A stretch of DNA of 64,000 nucleotides from Sinotaia quadrata (lineage: Eukaryota; Mollusca; Gastropoda; Architaenioglossa; Viviparidae): the NCBI GenBank assembly GCA_028829895.1, contig CM054177.1:36982564-37046563 (forward strand), read 5' to 3'. The notes beneath the pieces are model-generated. The model was not told the origin of the DNA, ran no database searches, and saw only the letters and a list, made by a program, of their open reading frames with translations. Made by a program: the position numbers and the translations under genes. This document shows, in pieces, positions 47,601 through 59,571 of this stretch (its first letter is position 1; each line of letters opens with the position of its first letter).

Positions 47601-48640
47601 GATTCATGCAATGAATGACTAAAATTTGGACACCATCTTTTTCTAATGGTTCATCAAATTCTTTCACTTTTTTCCTGAAGGCTAATATTTTCTTTCCTGA
47701 TGCTTTTAAATTCAACAAGTTTTTATTGGAACAAAATTGAGGTCATATTTTATAATCTATTTTCGCTTTTATCAAATTTATGAAGTTTATTTTTTTAAGA
47801 ATAATTTTGTATAGGTACATTCACTGCACAATGCATTATTCCATTCATTAAAATATGGCATTTTGAAGATCTTACAGTAGATTTATAATACACAGTCTAT
47901 TCTAAAAATTACTGCATATGTCTGAAATATAGTACTTGTTCACTTTCAAAAAGTAATTCTGCAAGATCTTGTAAGACAGAATCTTCAACACCTGGATATA
48001 AGTACATACTCATAAGGTTTTTAAGGTTATTCTTTAGAACAAAAGTCTCAATGCTAGTTGTATATTACTGGCAGACTCAAAGCAAAGACTGCAAGAGTAA
48101 AATCATGCTGAATACAAACTTCAAGTTTCAATTCAAAGTCCTTAGGAAAAGTTGTCACCACCACTTTCTGCTGAGTGATGGAAATCAGATGCAGGGCTCA
48201 GGAAGATAATCAGTTGCAGCTTTGTGGACCTCACTGAAGTTATATTTTACAGCTGAGTTGCTTGCTGAATCTGAAAAGATTATTACACATGCGTGTTGGA
48301 TAAATTATATAAAACAATGTTTCTTAATATCTCATAAATACAAGATATATTCTTATAGCTCAAAGAATTTGATGAATCATTAGAAAAGGATGATGTCCAA
48401 GTCAGTCATCACCAGATTTTTTTTTTTTACATAATGACAAATTGAGGCTGATTTGAAAGTTAGAACAATGTTCAATTTCAATATCAGTTTATGACATGAA
48501 ATGGCATTACTTATTTTTTTTTTTAAAAAAAAGGTATTACCCACACTGGGCTTATTTGTGTCAAAGTGCTGATCAGAAATGGTAGCCACATGTCATATCA
48601 GTTCTGAGTCAAGTGATATTAGTTTCAGTCCCATTAATTT
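47601..48640 (-). other. LYST intron 2; possible decayed coding text at 48080-48280
   Basis: Mostly AT-rich. On the minus strand at about 48080-48280 short protein-like runs appear in two frames (SNSAVKYNFSEVHKAATDYL and KLEVCIQHDFTLAVFALSLP). This suggests another decayed gene or element that I cannot name. Confidence 0.3.
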
Positions 48641-49260
48641 GTCTTCAATCCAGTGATGAAGATCATTTTATGGGTTTCAGATCATGATTTGAATGCAGAT
48701 GATAGTGAGAATGAAAGTGATATTGTTTTTAATCAGGACAGCAATAGTAGCAAGTTAGATTCTGGCATAGAAGTAAATCCAGACCTGCCAATTCAAACTG
48801 ACAATGAACAGACCACACATTTCATACACCATTTATTGTCAATGATTTTAATCTAACTAGTACAGGAGCTGTTTCCAGAAGGATTTGATGTTATGACTGC
48901 AACTGCATTGGATTGTTTTTCTTTATTTTCTGAAGTGATATTGGCAGACATTGTTCACAATAACAATAGATAAGCAGTATTTTAACAAGGTGCCTGTACT
49001 TTGAGCCAACAACATTTGCAGATGAAAGCATATATTGCATGCAATATTTTGATGGGCATGTCTCAGTTACCAAAGACTGATCTCTACTGGTCTGCAGATC
49101 CTTTTTTTGGCAATATTGGCATAAAATAGATATTTGCCAGAAATCATTTTACCAGCCTTACTTCATACCTTCAAGCCAGTGACAGATGGGCAGAGCCAAC
49201 CAGAAGAGATTTGAACTTTCACCACTTTACAAAGTGAAAGGAGTGATGATACTCTGGCAA
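48641..49260 (+). pseudogene. piggyBac-like transposase relic
   Basis: An acidic N-terminal frame (48653-48856, with DLNADDSENESDIVFNQDSN) is followed in other frames by LDCFSLFSEVILADIVHNNN and then LQMKAYIACNILMGMSQLPK, TDLYWSADPFFGNIGIK and FARNHFTSLTSYL. The order acidic leader, LFF/IV..TN, AY.G..ILMG...LP....YW, and M....F..L...LH is that of the piggyBac (PGBD) transposase N-terminal and early catalytic region. Several stops interrupt it. TTAA ends were not identified. Confidence 0.68.
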
Positions 49261-50712
49261 CTACATTTTGCTATTACATTCATACCTGGGCGTCATTTGG
49301 CAAAAGACTAATCAGTTATTCATTTTACTGGGCATCTCAGCCTCAATTTGGCATTATGTAAAAAACCATCTGCTTTTGAACACAGATGGGCTTAGACGTG
49401 TTTATGTCATAGAGAGACATACGTGCAAACGTGCTTCTGTAATCTACAGTGCAATGCGGAGAACTGTATTTCCATCAGGGAATGGGTTAATTAATTAATA
49501 TCACTAATGAAATTAAACAACCACATGAATGTGTACAACAAAAATAAGACATTATTCAACCTTGAGGGTAACCGCAACTCAAAGTAATTACTTTCTGACT
49601 CAATGTCTCAATCTCATTAATTTAAGACTCACATCAATTTCTTTGAAATCATTCACTTATAATTAAAAACAAATACTATTATTACTCCAAAACTCATGTC
49701 ATCCATTTATATTTACTATACTAGAATACAACTAATTTATTAATTATTTCACATTAAAATGAAATTATGATAAATGTGTCATTATCACTGAAAACATGTC
49801 ATCAGAAAATATGAAATGTGAAGATAGAGGGCAAGTTGGGGAGATGTTAATGGAGGAAATAGTATTGGAATGATTTATCATTATACAGTTTTATTCCAGA
49901 TGTAAATGTTAAATGTATAATATTTATAATAGTTATATTGACATAAATGTTTGGGTTGTTTCTGTTTATAGGATTTGGGATTTTTTAAATGGAAGCTTTA
50001 TAAATTGGTCAAAATTATTATGAAAGAATTTCTGAAGTAAATTTATTTTATGATAGAAGAGGTAAATGTAATGGATACTTATAATGCCATGTACTTAAAT
50101 ATTAAAGTAAATATTGTTGATTGTTGCTTACAGAAGGCTTTTTCTCTGGAAATTTTAATGTCACAATGCTCTTACTGAGCATAAACTCAGTAGGGAGACT
50201 ACAAGGAATGAGAACATGACCTGTACTTTTATCTGGCAATATATTAATAGAAATATTGCAAATTATTTTTTTTAAATGTAAAATATTACAAAACAATGCA
50301 AACATTAATGTGGCTATCAATTGTGTAATGGGTGCAATTATTGGAAATAATCATTGCTGTGTGATTGTGACTAAGGTTTAAAAATCAAAATAATGAAAAT
50401 TTGAGTGCTCTATCTTTAATGTAAAAGCTCCAAGCATCTTACAGTAACTCAACAAATATAAGGTGAGATTTACTGTTATATGGAAATGAGCAATGAAACA
50501 AAAGATAAGAAAACATACAAAGATCACAGTTACACAGGTCCATAATCACATACATACATGTACATACATATATATATGTATGTACAATACGTCATGTGAG
50601 CACGTTTCATTACATACACACACAAAACTCCTTGTGTATTTTACTTATAAGCACCTTTAAATAGTAAAGCATACAATGACAAAACAAAGGCACAAGCACA
50701 ATTGTTACTTAC
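49261..50712 (-). other. LYST intron 2, no supported feature
   Basis: AT-rich sequence. A 76-codon plus-strand frame (49268-49498) follows the piggyBac relic but does not read as that family. Nothing else recognised. Confidence 0.4.
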
Positions 50713-50907
50713 TTGCTCTGAAGCACTTTTCTTTGAAATATCTGAAGCATTCTGTGACTCTGTTCTTAAATGAACCAGCATCACATCTATCCACTGCTTT
50801 TGCCCACTTTCATTATCAGGTCTTTGGGCTCGAAACATCAGTAATCCTTTGACTAAATTTACAGGCCTGGTTTCAACTATCACACAATTATCACCAAGCT
50901 TTGCAAG
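50713..50907 (-). CDS. Candidate exon of an unidentified gene, phase 0/0, 65 codons
   Basis: 195 bp open on the minus strand. The acceptor is TTTGCTTCACATGTGCCAG before CTTGCAAAG, and a consensus donor follows CAGAGCAA (GTAAGT). It encodes LAKLGDNCVIVETRPVNLVK, then GLLMFRAQRPDNESGQKQWI and DVMLVHLRTE. The composition is that of a normal soluble protein. I do not recognise the family. It lies in LYST intron 2 but cannot be a LYST cassette exon: exon 2 ends in phase 2 and exon 3 begins in phase 2, while this exon is 0/0. It is probably part of a gene nested in the intron on the same strand. A frameless element fragment is less likely, given the two good splice sites. Confidence 0.55.
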
Positions 50908-52508
50908 CTGGCACATGTGAAGCAAAATTCAAGAGTGAAAGAACAGAGTGCGTATGTAGAAAAACCATATATCTAACTGAATTTATTATAATTTATATGC
51001 TGGAAGTCAGAAGAAAGCAGTCCTTTTCATTCACATCCATGGTCAAAGTAAATGATGTAGCCAAATGAACAATATTAATTATTGGTAGATTTTGGAAATG
51101 CTGATGTTTAAAAATTCATTTTCTTCATGCAAGTGAAAACCATAAAGCACTAAGCAGTCAGAAAATGTTGATAGACTAAAGAATCACTTTTGTGAATATG
51201 TGATGCTGCATGGCAAAACCCAGTTAAAGTGAACAAAATTCAAAAGTGGGTTTTTTGTAATTTATTTAAGTTCAGAATCTCATGTTTATTTTTTGTTACA
51301 TTTTAATTTTATGTCAGATATTTTTTTCACTGTACATTTTTTAAAGTACATACCCCCTGGACTATCAAAGGGGATTCATGACTACAAATAGTTGTAGCGC
51401 AAAATTAATTTTAGCGTCTTTAGCCAGGTTTTGCTATGCAGCGTCACATATATGGAGAAAAAAAGTTGGGTTTATAAATTAATGAATGAAAAATTAGTGC
51501 TTTATGACTATGGGTGACTGATACATCTAATACATGACAGGAAGGGTATATGTAAGTGGGTTGATGTTCTTAAGTGAAAGCAAAAGAAAGGTGCAAGAAG
51601 CAGATTAGGAGTATATAAAAAGGAAGTTTTAAGTTATAAAAAGGAATGTGTGAATACTGTAATTTCCAAGAGTATGTATTATTATATTTGATAAATTGTT
51701 GCTTTTTACTTATTTACTTTTTCTTATTTCATCATCCATCAATTTAGAAATTATCCCCTTACCCCCAGAGAGTATGTTTTATGAGTGAATGGTTTGTGAA
51801 ATGAGCAATTAAGTTTTCATGAAAGAAAACCTGTTGGTCAATAAAGTTAAAACCTAATCATCAAAAACCAAGTACACTGCCTACTATTGTTTTGAAAGGG
51901 TGAGTGCAGTGGTGTGAAAAGATTTGAACCTACCCCATTACACTAGCATTTTTATTTGTATACTCACACAGATAGCCCACTAAATCTACTGTAAATTAAA
52001 GTTTTAAAAAGTCAATGGGCCTCAAATAGGATTGGCTCCTTCTTTAGTCTTAACATCAAACAACTGCAACCCTAGTAAATGCTAAGGTAGAAAATGTGGT
52101 AAGGGGGTAGGGATGACCACATCCTTATCATAACCATAGACTCTAAAATATAAATACTGTAAAACCTTCTTAGATCTACAACTATCTCCTGTTTCAAAAA
52201 ATAACAGAAAAACATCAAATAAAAGAAACAGTCTAACATAACAATAAGATGAAAACATCTTTACACTATTTAGCAGTACAAGTAAGCAGGCAAACAAAAA
52301 ATGAAAGACCATCACTAGCACCTTAGCAACCGGTATTATGAAAAGAAAAAACAAAACTTTGGCAATTCATGTGAAATTTTCTTCAAAAGCCTATATTATT
52401 CTAACTTAAAATAAGTAATTTTGCAACTGGAAGGATAAAAACTAACTATAAGGAATAAAAACTTAATATAAATTGACGTTTGACAGATGCTATTAAAAAA
52501 TTACCTAC
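50908..52508 (-). other. LYST intron 2, no feature seen
   Basis: AT-rich intron. Minus-strand open frames such as 52354-52082 are hydrophobic, low in complexity and not convincing. No element recognised. Confidence 0.45.
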
Positions 52509-52600
52509 AAGAAATAAACAAACATTTCTCCATTTGGAGCATTCCCAATCAAATTTGGAGCAATAATATCTTCTCCAGACTCAAGTGAGGTTTCCGCCAT
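52509..52600 (-). CDS. Candidate alternative first coding exon (LYST or a nested gene)
   Basis: On the minus strand an ATG in a good context (GTACTTGATGGCGGAA) opens 30 codons: MAETSLESGEDIIAPNLIGN, then APNGEMFVYF. The donor GTAGGT at 52508 leaves two bases over. The alternative donor GTAATT 4 bp later is preceded by an in-frame TAG. The end phase (2) is exactly that of LYST exon 2, so this exon could splice to LYST exon 3 and give a second N-terminus. It directly follows a GC-rich patch that could be a promoter. I do not recognise the peptide. It may instead start a nested gene that includes 50713-50907 through an unseen linker exon. Confidence 0.4.
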
Positions 52601-52910
52601 CAAGTACGCATCACTACCACGAATCCAGCTCCAAATCAGGCTCATAATCAAGACCGGAATTCATTAAAACAATTTTCATGAAGCAAGTTAATACCGTAAG
52701 ATGGTGGTCAAGGATAGTGGTGCCCGTTGTCGTGCTAATACCCGGGTGGTAAAACTGATTACGGGTACCCAAGGTAATGGAGTTGTTATGCCTATACACG
52801 ATTTAGCACACTCCCCCTCCAGTCACACTTGCATCCCGCCCGTAGATGGCGGCCTGCTAAATTGTGCTGGCGTGGGTTGGCTTATATGCTGAACAGCTGC
52901 TGTACCTAGA
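52601..52910 (-). promoter_or_regulatory. GC-rich patch, possible promoter or exon 1 leader
   Basis: About 300 bp of distinctly higher GC and CpG content in an AT-rich intron, with CCCGGG, GGGTACCC and GATGGCGGC motifs and an inverted repeat around GGGTACCC. It lies immediately upstream of the candidate start codon at 52600. A promoter role is inference from composition and position only. Confidence 0.35.
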
Positions 52911-54523
52911 TCTAATTATTTACGACATAGATCACCAATTACCATAGCTCACACCTTTTCGCTTGTGGTTGTTGTGCTCGTTAATAAGTGTAGCATGTTA
53001 TAGATGTTAATGTTAATAAGACTTCAGTAAACAAAAACTTGTCAGTATTTTAACGTTAATAAATTAAATAATAATATTGTAATATTTTTAATATGGGGAA
53101 GACATTGTCTGTGTGGAGTCATGCCAAGCGACTGGATAGTGACACAGCAAAATGCAGTCTGTATGATGAAATTCTATCAGCGAAGGGCGATTAAACATGA
53201 TGCCCTATTTTTAAATACATTATTGTTGTTGACATTTTATTTAGTTTTAGTTTAGTTTATGTAATGATTGTTCAGAGATAACCATAGCTCTCTAAGCTTA
53301 TGACAATAAAGCTCAAGTTATCAGAAAAAATGTGTCACACTAATTCCACAGAACAATTACTAGGTATTATGTTAAATATATGATCAAACAGTCTCTAATC
53401 TAGCTTACAACAAATTCTCCAAACAAAAATGTCAAAAAACTAAATTAGATATCAGGCAAATCAATCCATACAAAGAGGTTATAGAAGAACAGAAAATTAG
53501 GAATTTAAGAAATCAGAGAAACGTACAGATTACACGAACAAGGCATAGTAACAATTCACCTAGTGCGCTAGGTGAGTGGTAGACTTGTCACAAATCATGG
53601 TTCTTTCACTGTCACTGAAAGTGTTCAAAGTAAATAGCGTTGTACATAAGTCCAGTTTGCAGTTCTACTGAGGGTTCACACTGTTACTGGGCAGAGACAG
53701 ACTTATACACTCCGGGCTACTGCTCCCCTCGTAACTCTTGCATTCTTGATAGACCAAAGTCTTGAGCAAGCACCACCCATGCCTAGGAGAAAACACCTTT
53801 CTTCACAACTATTTGGTGCGCCCCAGCATTACACACAGTGGTCTACAAATATTCAGAGTCCCACAAGATTTTCCTACTGTCCATTCACTCTTGTTATCAC
53901 CAACAGAAAAATGGCAGTTTTCCAGGTACCAACGTAGAAGTCAGCATCAGCTTTCATGTCATACTTGTACCTTGAATGAATTTCCACCCAGGAATTCAAA
54001 CTTGAAAACTCGAATGGAGAAAATGTTGAACTTGAAACGTAAAAAATGTAGAAGTTAGAAATGTACAACATACTTCAAACCTTGAACTTCGTACTTGGTC
54101 CTTGACTTGGAACCACAAAACCATGAGACGGCTTTGGAAGCTCTTTCTGCTCAGCTCTAAACCATGAAAACCGTCACATGGCCTCCGTGATTAACAGTCA
54201 ACCTAAGTATGTTCTGTCAACGGTAACTTATGTGCGAAGCTTCTTTTTTTTTTTACACAAATTCGGAATCTGAGCTCTACTGTGAATCATCGAGTGACGT
54301 CATCGACTATCGTCATAACCTGACGATCTTTTCTACATCTACCAAGTGTTTTACTTTTAGATAGAAAAAATGAAAAATGAATTTTGCATTAATAAAGAGA
54401 ATTAAATAAAATATTTAGAGAAATATATTAAAATTAATTAAGTACATTAATTTGCATTTTTCCTGCTACAGTAACAATACAAGTGTAATTACTTTTATGA
54501 TTAATAATAGCAATAATACACAC
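52911..54523 (-). other. LYST intron 2; GC-richer block at 53540-54330
   Basis: No coding exon recognised. The block about 53540-54330 is GC- and CA-rich compared with its flanks and resembles the other unassigned modules at 9.7, 44.8 and 63.1 kb in composition. It includes an inverted repeat around CCATGAGACGG and AAACCGTCACATGG (54121-54180). Class unknown. Confidence 0.3.
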
Positions 54524-54606
54524 CAGGACAAAACTGATCCAGCATAATGGCTGTGGCTTTCCTCAATAAACTTGCAAAGGAACTTGTCCAGCAAAACCTG
54601 TCTTCT
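54524..54606 (-). CDS. LYST: LYST exon 2
   Basis: 83 bp. The acceptor is TGTTTATTTCAG before AGAAGACAGG, and the donor is TCCTG followed by GTGTGT. It starts in phase 0 after exon 1 and ends with two bases of Cys54, completed by exon 3. It encodes residues 27-53, RRQVLLDKFLCKFIEESHSH then YAGSVLS. There is no strong vertebrate counterpart, as the first 40 residues of LYST vary. The call rests on splice signals, phase on both sides and an open frame. Confidence 0.85.
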
Positions 54607-55625
54607 CTGAAATAAACAGTTAAAAGTAAGAAAAACAAATAATTTTTATAAAATGATTTTATTTTTTAAGTATTAATAATATTTTTTAAATGTTCTTAAC
54701 AGTAAAGAAAGATAACTCAAATTTTCATTTAGTGTTGATAAATAAAAAGAGAATAGTTTTAGAGCTTAGAAAAGCATCCACAAAGTTATTTATTCACTAG
54801 TCCAGCTAGTCATCGACTTACAACCTATATGACTTATGACTGATCAACTTTACCAGTATAACCAACCACAAATATGTATTGTATATCTGGTTGTGCATTT
54901 GTAAGATATGAGGGTCGGTGAGAGGGGTACTTGGAGGAACAGTGGCTCCTTTATTAATCAGGCAGCAGGATGGTAAAGAGGCATGATTGAGAGACTCTAT
55001 GATATACTGCTAACCTTAGTCACATCAGTTTGCCTTGAATCTTGTGGTTGAAAACATTAATAAAGCTTTTTACTGAGCTTCCCCACTGAAATATTCCTTT
55101 TTTATACACAGTGTAGTAAGAAATATCAATACTGTACACACGAACAGCAAAGACTTTACTGTGTAACACTATATTATATTTATGTGTATAAAAATAAATA
55201 AACTAAAGGGTAGTCCAACATATGATCAAATCGGCTTCTGACCATCCTTTGGAACCAACTGTGGTCATAAGTCGACAACTAGCTGTACCTATTGTACTGC
55301 CACCAACCTATGTATGAATAGAGCATGAGAATCTTGCCTACAGGATCTGTTTAATATGAGCATTATTATAAGTAGTAATCACAGTCATTTATCATTTATG
55401 CCTTATTGGTTAGACAATAACAAATACTTGGGAGTAAGGACTCTTGTCATAAGCACCTGTTTACTTTTCAAAAAAATTGATTTGGCATTAACTGATTAAG
55501 AGTATGATTGATACTTAGTTGCATGCACTCAATGTTGTTTTTATCAGTGGAAAGTGATAACTTTTGTTGGCCAAAATGCATCTAGTGCTTTTTTCCCTCA
55601 AACATGATGCACAGTTGTTTAGAAC
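54607..55625 (-). other. LYST intron 1, part next to exon 2
   Basis: AT-rich intron; no element or exon recognised before the hAT element. Confidence 0.5.
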
Positions 55626-55633
55626 CACTACAG

Positions 55634-58396
55634 CAGGGGTCTCAACCTGGGGCCACTGGAAGTAGAGTCTGGGTGAAGCTGGGCCGCATCATTATTCCCT
55701 GCTGCCAGAGACCTGACAATGCTTCCTCTTACACAGCTCAGACACATTTGGCTTCAGGGAAGAAGCCACTGAGACCCTCAGCATGGCTTGATGATGCTCA
55801 TTAGTAAGTTTGGACCTAAATTTTGACTTATTACTTATTAAAGTTCATGGTGGAGAAGAGCTTTTCACACAGATAGGTGCTCCCAAAAAGGCACATGGTC
55901 CGCTTGAACATCCTGGAAAACTCAAGGAAAAGGGGCAATTCTCTCAAAAAACTGTCCAAGCTTGTCTGCTTTTCCACTCACCTCCATGAACTTGGCTTTG
56001 AGTTCAGAATTACATTGTATGTCAATTAGCTCCATTTGAAGCACAGGAGGGGCATCTTCCACATTGAAGGAGAAGGGGTCAGCAAATATTTGAAAGGGGG
56101 TTCTGTGTTTCTTGAAATCTGCAAACCTGTGATCAAATTCTTCCTGCAGCTTTACAATAGCATACTTCTCACCACTGAATGGTGTGCCAGAATCCATGAG
56201 TGCCTTACATGCTGGGAAATGGCAGAGGTTTGTCTGAGAAAGCTGGGCTTTCCATAACACAAGTTTTGTGGAAAATGCTCTGACATTGCCATATGCTGCA
56301 CTGACAAGCTACCCTGGCCTTGTAATTTCTTGTTCAGTATATTCAGCTCTTGTATGATGTCAACAAGAAAAGCTAAGTCCATGAGCCATTTGGGATCACT
56401 TAGTACAGGAACAGCCATACCATCCTTCTCCATGAAGGTTTCACTTCTGCTCTCAACTCATAAAAACCTCTTCAAGACCTGTACCCTGCTAAGCCAACGT
56501 ACCTTGGTGTAGTAGAGCATATCCTCATATGCTGACTCTAAAAAAAAAAAAAAGGTACAGAACTGCCGGTGCTTTAAGCCCCTGGATCTGATATGGTTGA
56601 TGCATTTCACAACATCAGACATCACATTGTCAAACTTCAGGCATTTGCTGCAAAGGGTCTGCTGATGTATATTGCAGTGCAGAGCAATGGCCTCTTCTAC
56701 ACCTTCTTCTTCTAATTTTCTTTGAACAAGTGCCACGACTCCATTTCTCTTCCCTGTCATTGATGGCACTCCACTGGTTATTATTCCAGCAAAACTCTCC
56801 CATAGTAAGCTGGCAATGCAATGGCATCACACAGCCGGTGGAATATCTCCTCAGCGGTGGTCTGGCCATGCATTGGAATCACTGTGAGCAACTCCTCCAT
56901 CACTTCAAAATTGTTGTCAACACCACGGACATATATTGTGAGCTGCGCAGTGTCAGTGACAGTGGTGCTCTCATCAAGAGCAACTATGCATGGAAATGTT
57001 TAGCTTTCTCACGCAGTTGATCGTAAATCTCGGTGCTCTCATCAAGAGTGACTATGCATGGAAATGTTTAGCTTTCTCATGCAGTTGATCGTAAATGTTA
57101 CCTGATAGGTCAGAAATGCGCTCTGCTACTGTGTTGGCTGAGATGAGGATGTTGCTAAACTGACTGTTCTTTTCTGGACAAGCTATACTTGCAGCTTGTA
57201 ACATGCATGTTTTGATGAACTCGCCATCTTTAAATGGCTTTCCTGCTTTAGCAATCATCTCACTCACCACATAGCTAGCTTTGACTGCCGCATCACTCTC
57301 TTTGCTTGCTTTCTTGAAAAAATCTTGTTGCCTCAGTAAATATGTTTTAAGTTTGGCGACTCGGTCCTCTCTCATCTCCCTGGTATTCTGCATACTCCTC
57401 AGCATGTCTAGTTGAGTAATGACGTCTGATATTGTACTCCTTATGCATCACAACTTTCTCTGTGCATATAAAATACGCCGGGATGTCCATGTGCTCACCA
57501 AAAAAGTAGTCCGTCTCCCACTTCTCCTGAAATTGTGCTCATCGCCAACCTTTCTCTTCACAGCAGATTTTGAGTAAGACATGACTGGAGATGGGTTACA
57601 AAATAAAACAAAAACAAAGAAACATATTTGCACTGGGTGACAGGATGTATTTTCTCTCCACTCGATGACAATCATGTTTCAAGTGACTAACTTTCAGCAT
57701 GTTTCCTACTTTGCGGCATGTAGCAGTCTAAACGCTCTTCTGTGAGAGTTAGCTGCCTGCTAATGTATGCAATATACTATAGGAGCCTGTCAAAGCATAC
57801 AAAACACATTCACTGGATTAGGAATCATGTCAGCGTTTCAAGTACTTTTTTTCGTAATTATTTTTATATAATCCTTCTTTTTTGTTGGTATATTGTTTAT
57901 TTACTTTAATATTTCTTATTTGTTTAAACATATTTATTTATTTAGATTGCTGTATATTTATTTTTCTGTTCTTCCTTTTCTGTTCTATCAGTCTACTACT
58001 TTTCTTCTTTGCTAAACCATTCACTTGATTCACCTGCTTTTTCGACATGAAAATTCTATCTTTTCTAAAACACTCATCTGTGTGTAGGCCTGTAGGGTCT
58101 ATAATCTATATAGAATCAGCTTGCTAGATCTGGATGCTCTTGAACTTTGCTAAACGGTAGCAATATGTAACAGGCTTGGCAAAGAAAGTCTCGGAGTTTG
58201 GCAACACAAGTGCTGGTTGTTGATTTGCGTTGCTGTCATGATCCAAGGTATGGTAGCCCACAGGTGACAAAAACAGGTGAAACTCCCAAGGTGCATGAGA
58301 AAAATGTGCGGGCCGCACTATCACTAAACTTTTAGTTTTATATCAAGTGGAAACACAAAATATCGTCATGTAGGCCGCGAGTTTCAGACCGAACTG
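55634..58396 (-). mobile_element. hAT-family DNA transposon of a second family, degenerate
   Basis: The left end CAGGGGTCTCAACCTGGGGC (55634) and the right end, read inward as CAGTTCGGTCTGAAACTCGC (58396), agree at most positions if a short gap is allowed. Both are followed by GGCC-rich subterminal sequence (GGGCCGCA and GCGGCCCGCA). The interior carries a broken transposase on the minus strand. The termini differ from the GTGCACAAAC family of the other two hAT copies, so this is a separate family. No target duplication was found, and the right border is therefore uncertain. The element lies in LYST intron 1. Confidence 0.7.
55811..57582 (-). pseudogene. hAT transposase pseudogene (GTF2IRD2-like type)
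   Basis: Successive minus-strand segments start at MSYSKSAVKRK (57582). They continue with ESDAAVKASYVVSEMIAKAG and KPFKDGEFIKTCML (57405-57052), and then with IALHCNIHQQTLCSKCLKFD (56769-56458). After that come LAFLVDIIQELNILNKKLQG (56433-56152) and FADPFSFNVEDAPPVLQMEL (56260-55922). The last readable block is LFGSTYLCEKLFSTMNFNK (about 55880-55825), the dimerisation motif. Vertebrate GTF2IRD2 carries a domesticated relative of this transposase. Frameshifts, a poly-A run (56539-56553) and a 68-bp tandem duplication (56964-57099) break the gene here. Confidence 0.85.
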
Positions 58397-59493
58397 TGCT
58401 AACTAGACCAAAAGAGGCTAATTTAAATGCTAGACCCATAAAGTGCAAAAAAAGATTTCATACCCTGAGCATTCTGGACAAGCTGCTCCTGGCAATATCA
58501 AGATAGACCAGTTAAAGAACACAGAAAGACTAGAAACAAGACACAGGTCAAGTTTTTAGGACTTGTAGGGTTTTATTGATGATTAATAATAATATGCAGT
58601 TTATAACCAGTTCACTGATACTGACAGATCTGAGAAAAAAAAGCATGCCCAATACAGTCTGCATGGACAGAAGCTTGTGAGAAGGATACTGAGACACTGA
58701 TCTCTAACAATATAATCAAACTCCCTGACTTGCCAAAAGAACTCATTCTCTGAAAAAGTGCTAGTGATAAAGGTTTGAGTGCTAAATTGCTCCAGGATCA
58801 TGATGGGATGAAACATCCAATTGCCTACATGCTTCCTGAAATGTTTGTTTTATTTCTACCAAGTAGTTTTGAAGAAAAATGGTTGATTTTGTGAAAACCA
58901 TCTCTTCTTGAGAGATAAGGGTTGATTTTGTGAGTTATGAAGTTGATTCAAATTTTTTTAATCAAATTCGATATTTTGTTAATGAAATTCTGGTAATATT
59001 GAAAATGAAACAAAAATTAATCGAAAGATGACGAAAAAGGATACTGAAAACTGTTATTTTCAAAGAAACAGACTTGTAAATAGTGGGGTTAAAATCCAAT
59101 TACATAATTAAATCAAAATAAGTCCAAAAGAGTGTGTGGCAACTCTTTCTATTGATTGCAATTAGTTTCAGACAAATATCTCTAACAATAACATCTAACA
59201 GTTTTTTAAATTATTTTTTCTATGTGATCCGACGTTATAATATTAAAATTTAGGATCTGGGGCAATCCTAAACCCACATCTTGAGGGGACTGTATCACTT
59301 ATATAAACAAATTCACAAATAAGCCATGATGGCTTTCACAAAACAAACCCTTAAAAATAGAAATTACTCATCTGTTTTTTGTTTATTAAGAGTCCGAATA
59401 GTGTTAATTATTAATATTATCTGAATTAACTATTTATAAATTCCAACTCATATAAGATGTAGTCATTTTAGAAAGATCACATCAAAATTTTAC
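58397..59493 (-). other. LYST intron 1, part next to exon 1
   Basis: AT-rich intron following the donor GTAAAA at 59493. No feature recognised. Confidence 0.5.
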
Positions 59494-59571
59494 CTTAGCA
59501 ATGTTAGCAGAATCCCTCTCAGGCTGTAATCGTCGCAACTGAGCATAGGCCTCCCAAATTTCTGACAGCAT
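59494..59571 (-). CDS. LYST: LYST exon 1, first coding exon with start codon
   Basis: The ATG at 59571-59569 opens 26 codons, MLSEIWEAYAQLRRLQPERD then SANIAK, ending in phase 0 before the donor GTAAAATT. An upstream ATG about 30 bp away (in AAAATGGAGTAA) closes at once in a stop and would be a minimal upstream ORF. Exon 2 continues the frame exactly. The region upstream (59572-59620) is AT-rich leader. Whether it continues as the same exon or begins at an acceptor could not be decided. The N-terminus is not conserved with vertebrates, so the start is inferred from splice phase and the open frame. Confidence 0.8.

Noticed and set aside
55626..58404. 8-bp target duplication around the third hAT
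   Set aside because: The octamers CACTACAG and TGCTAACT outside the proposed ends do not match, so none is claimed.
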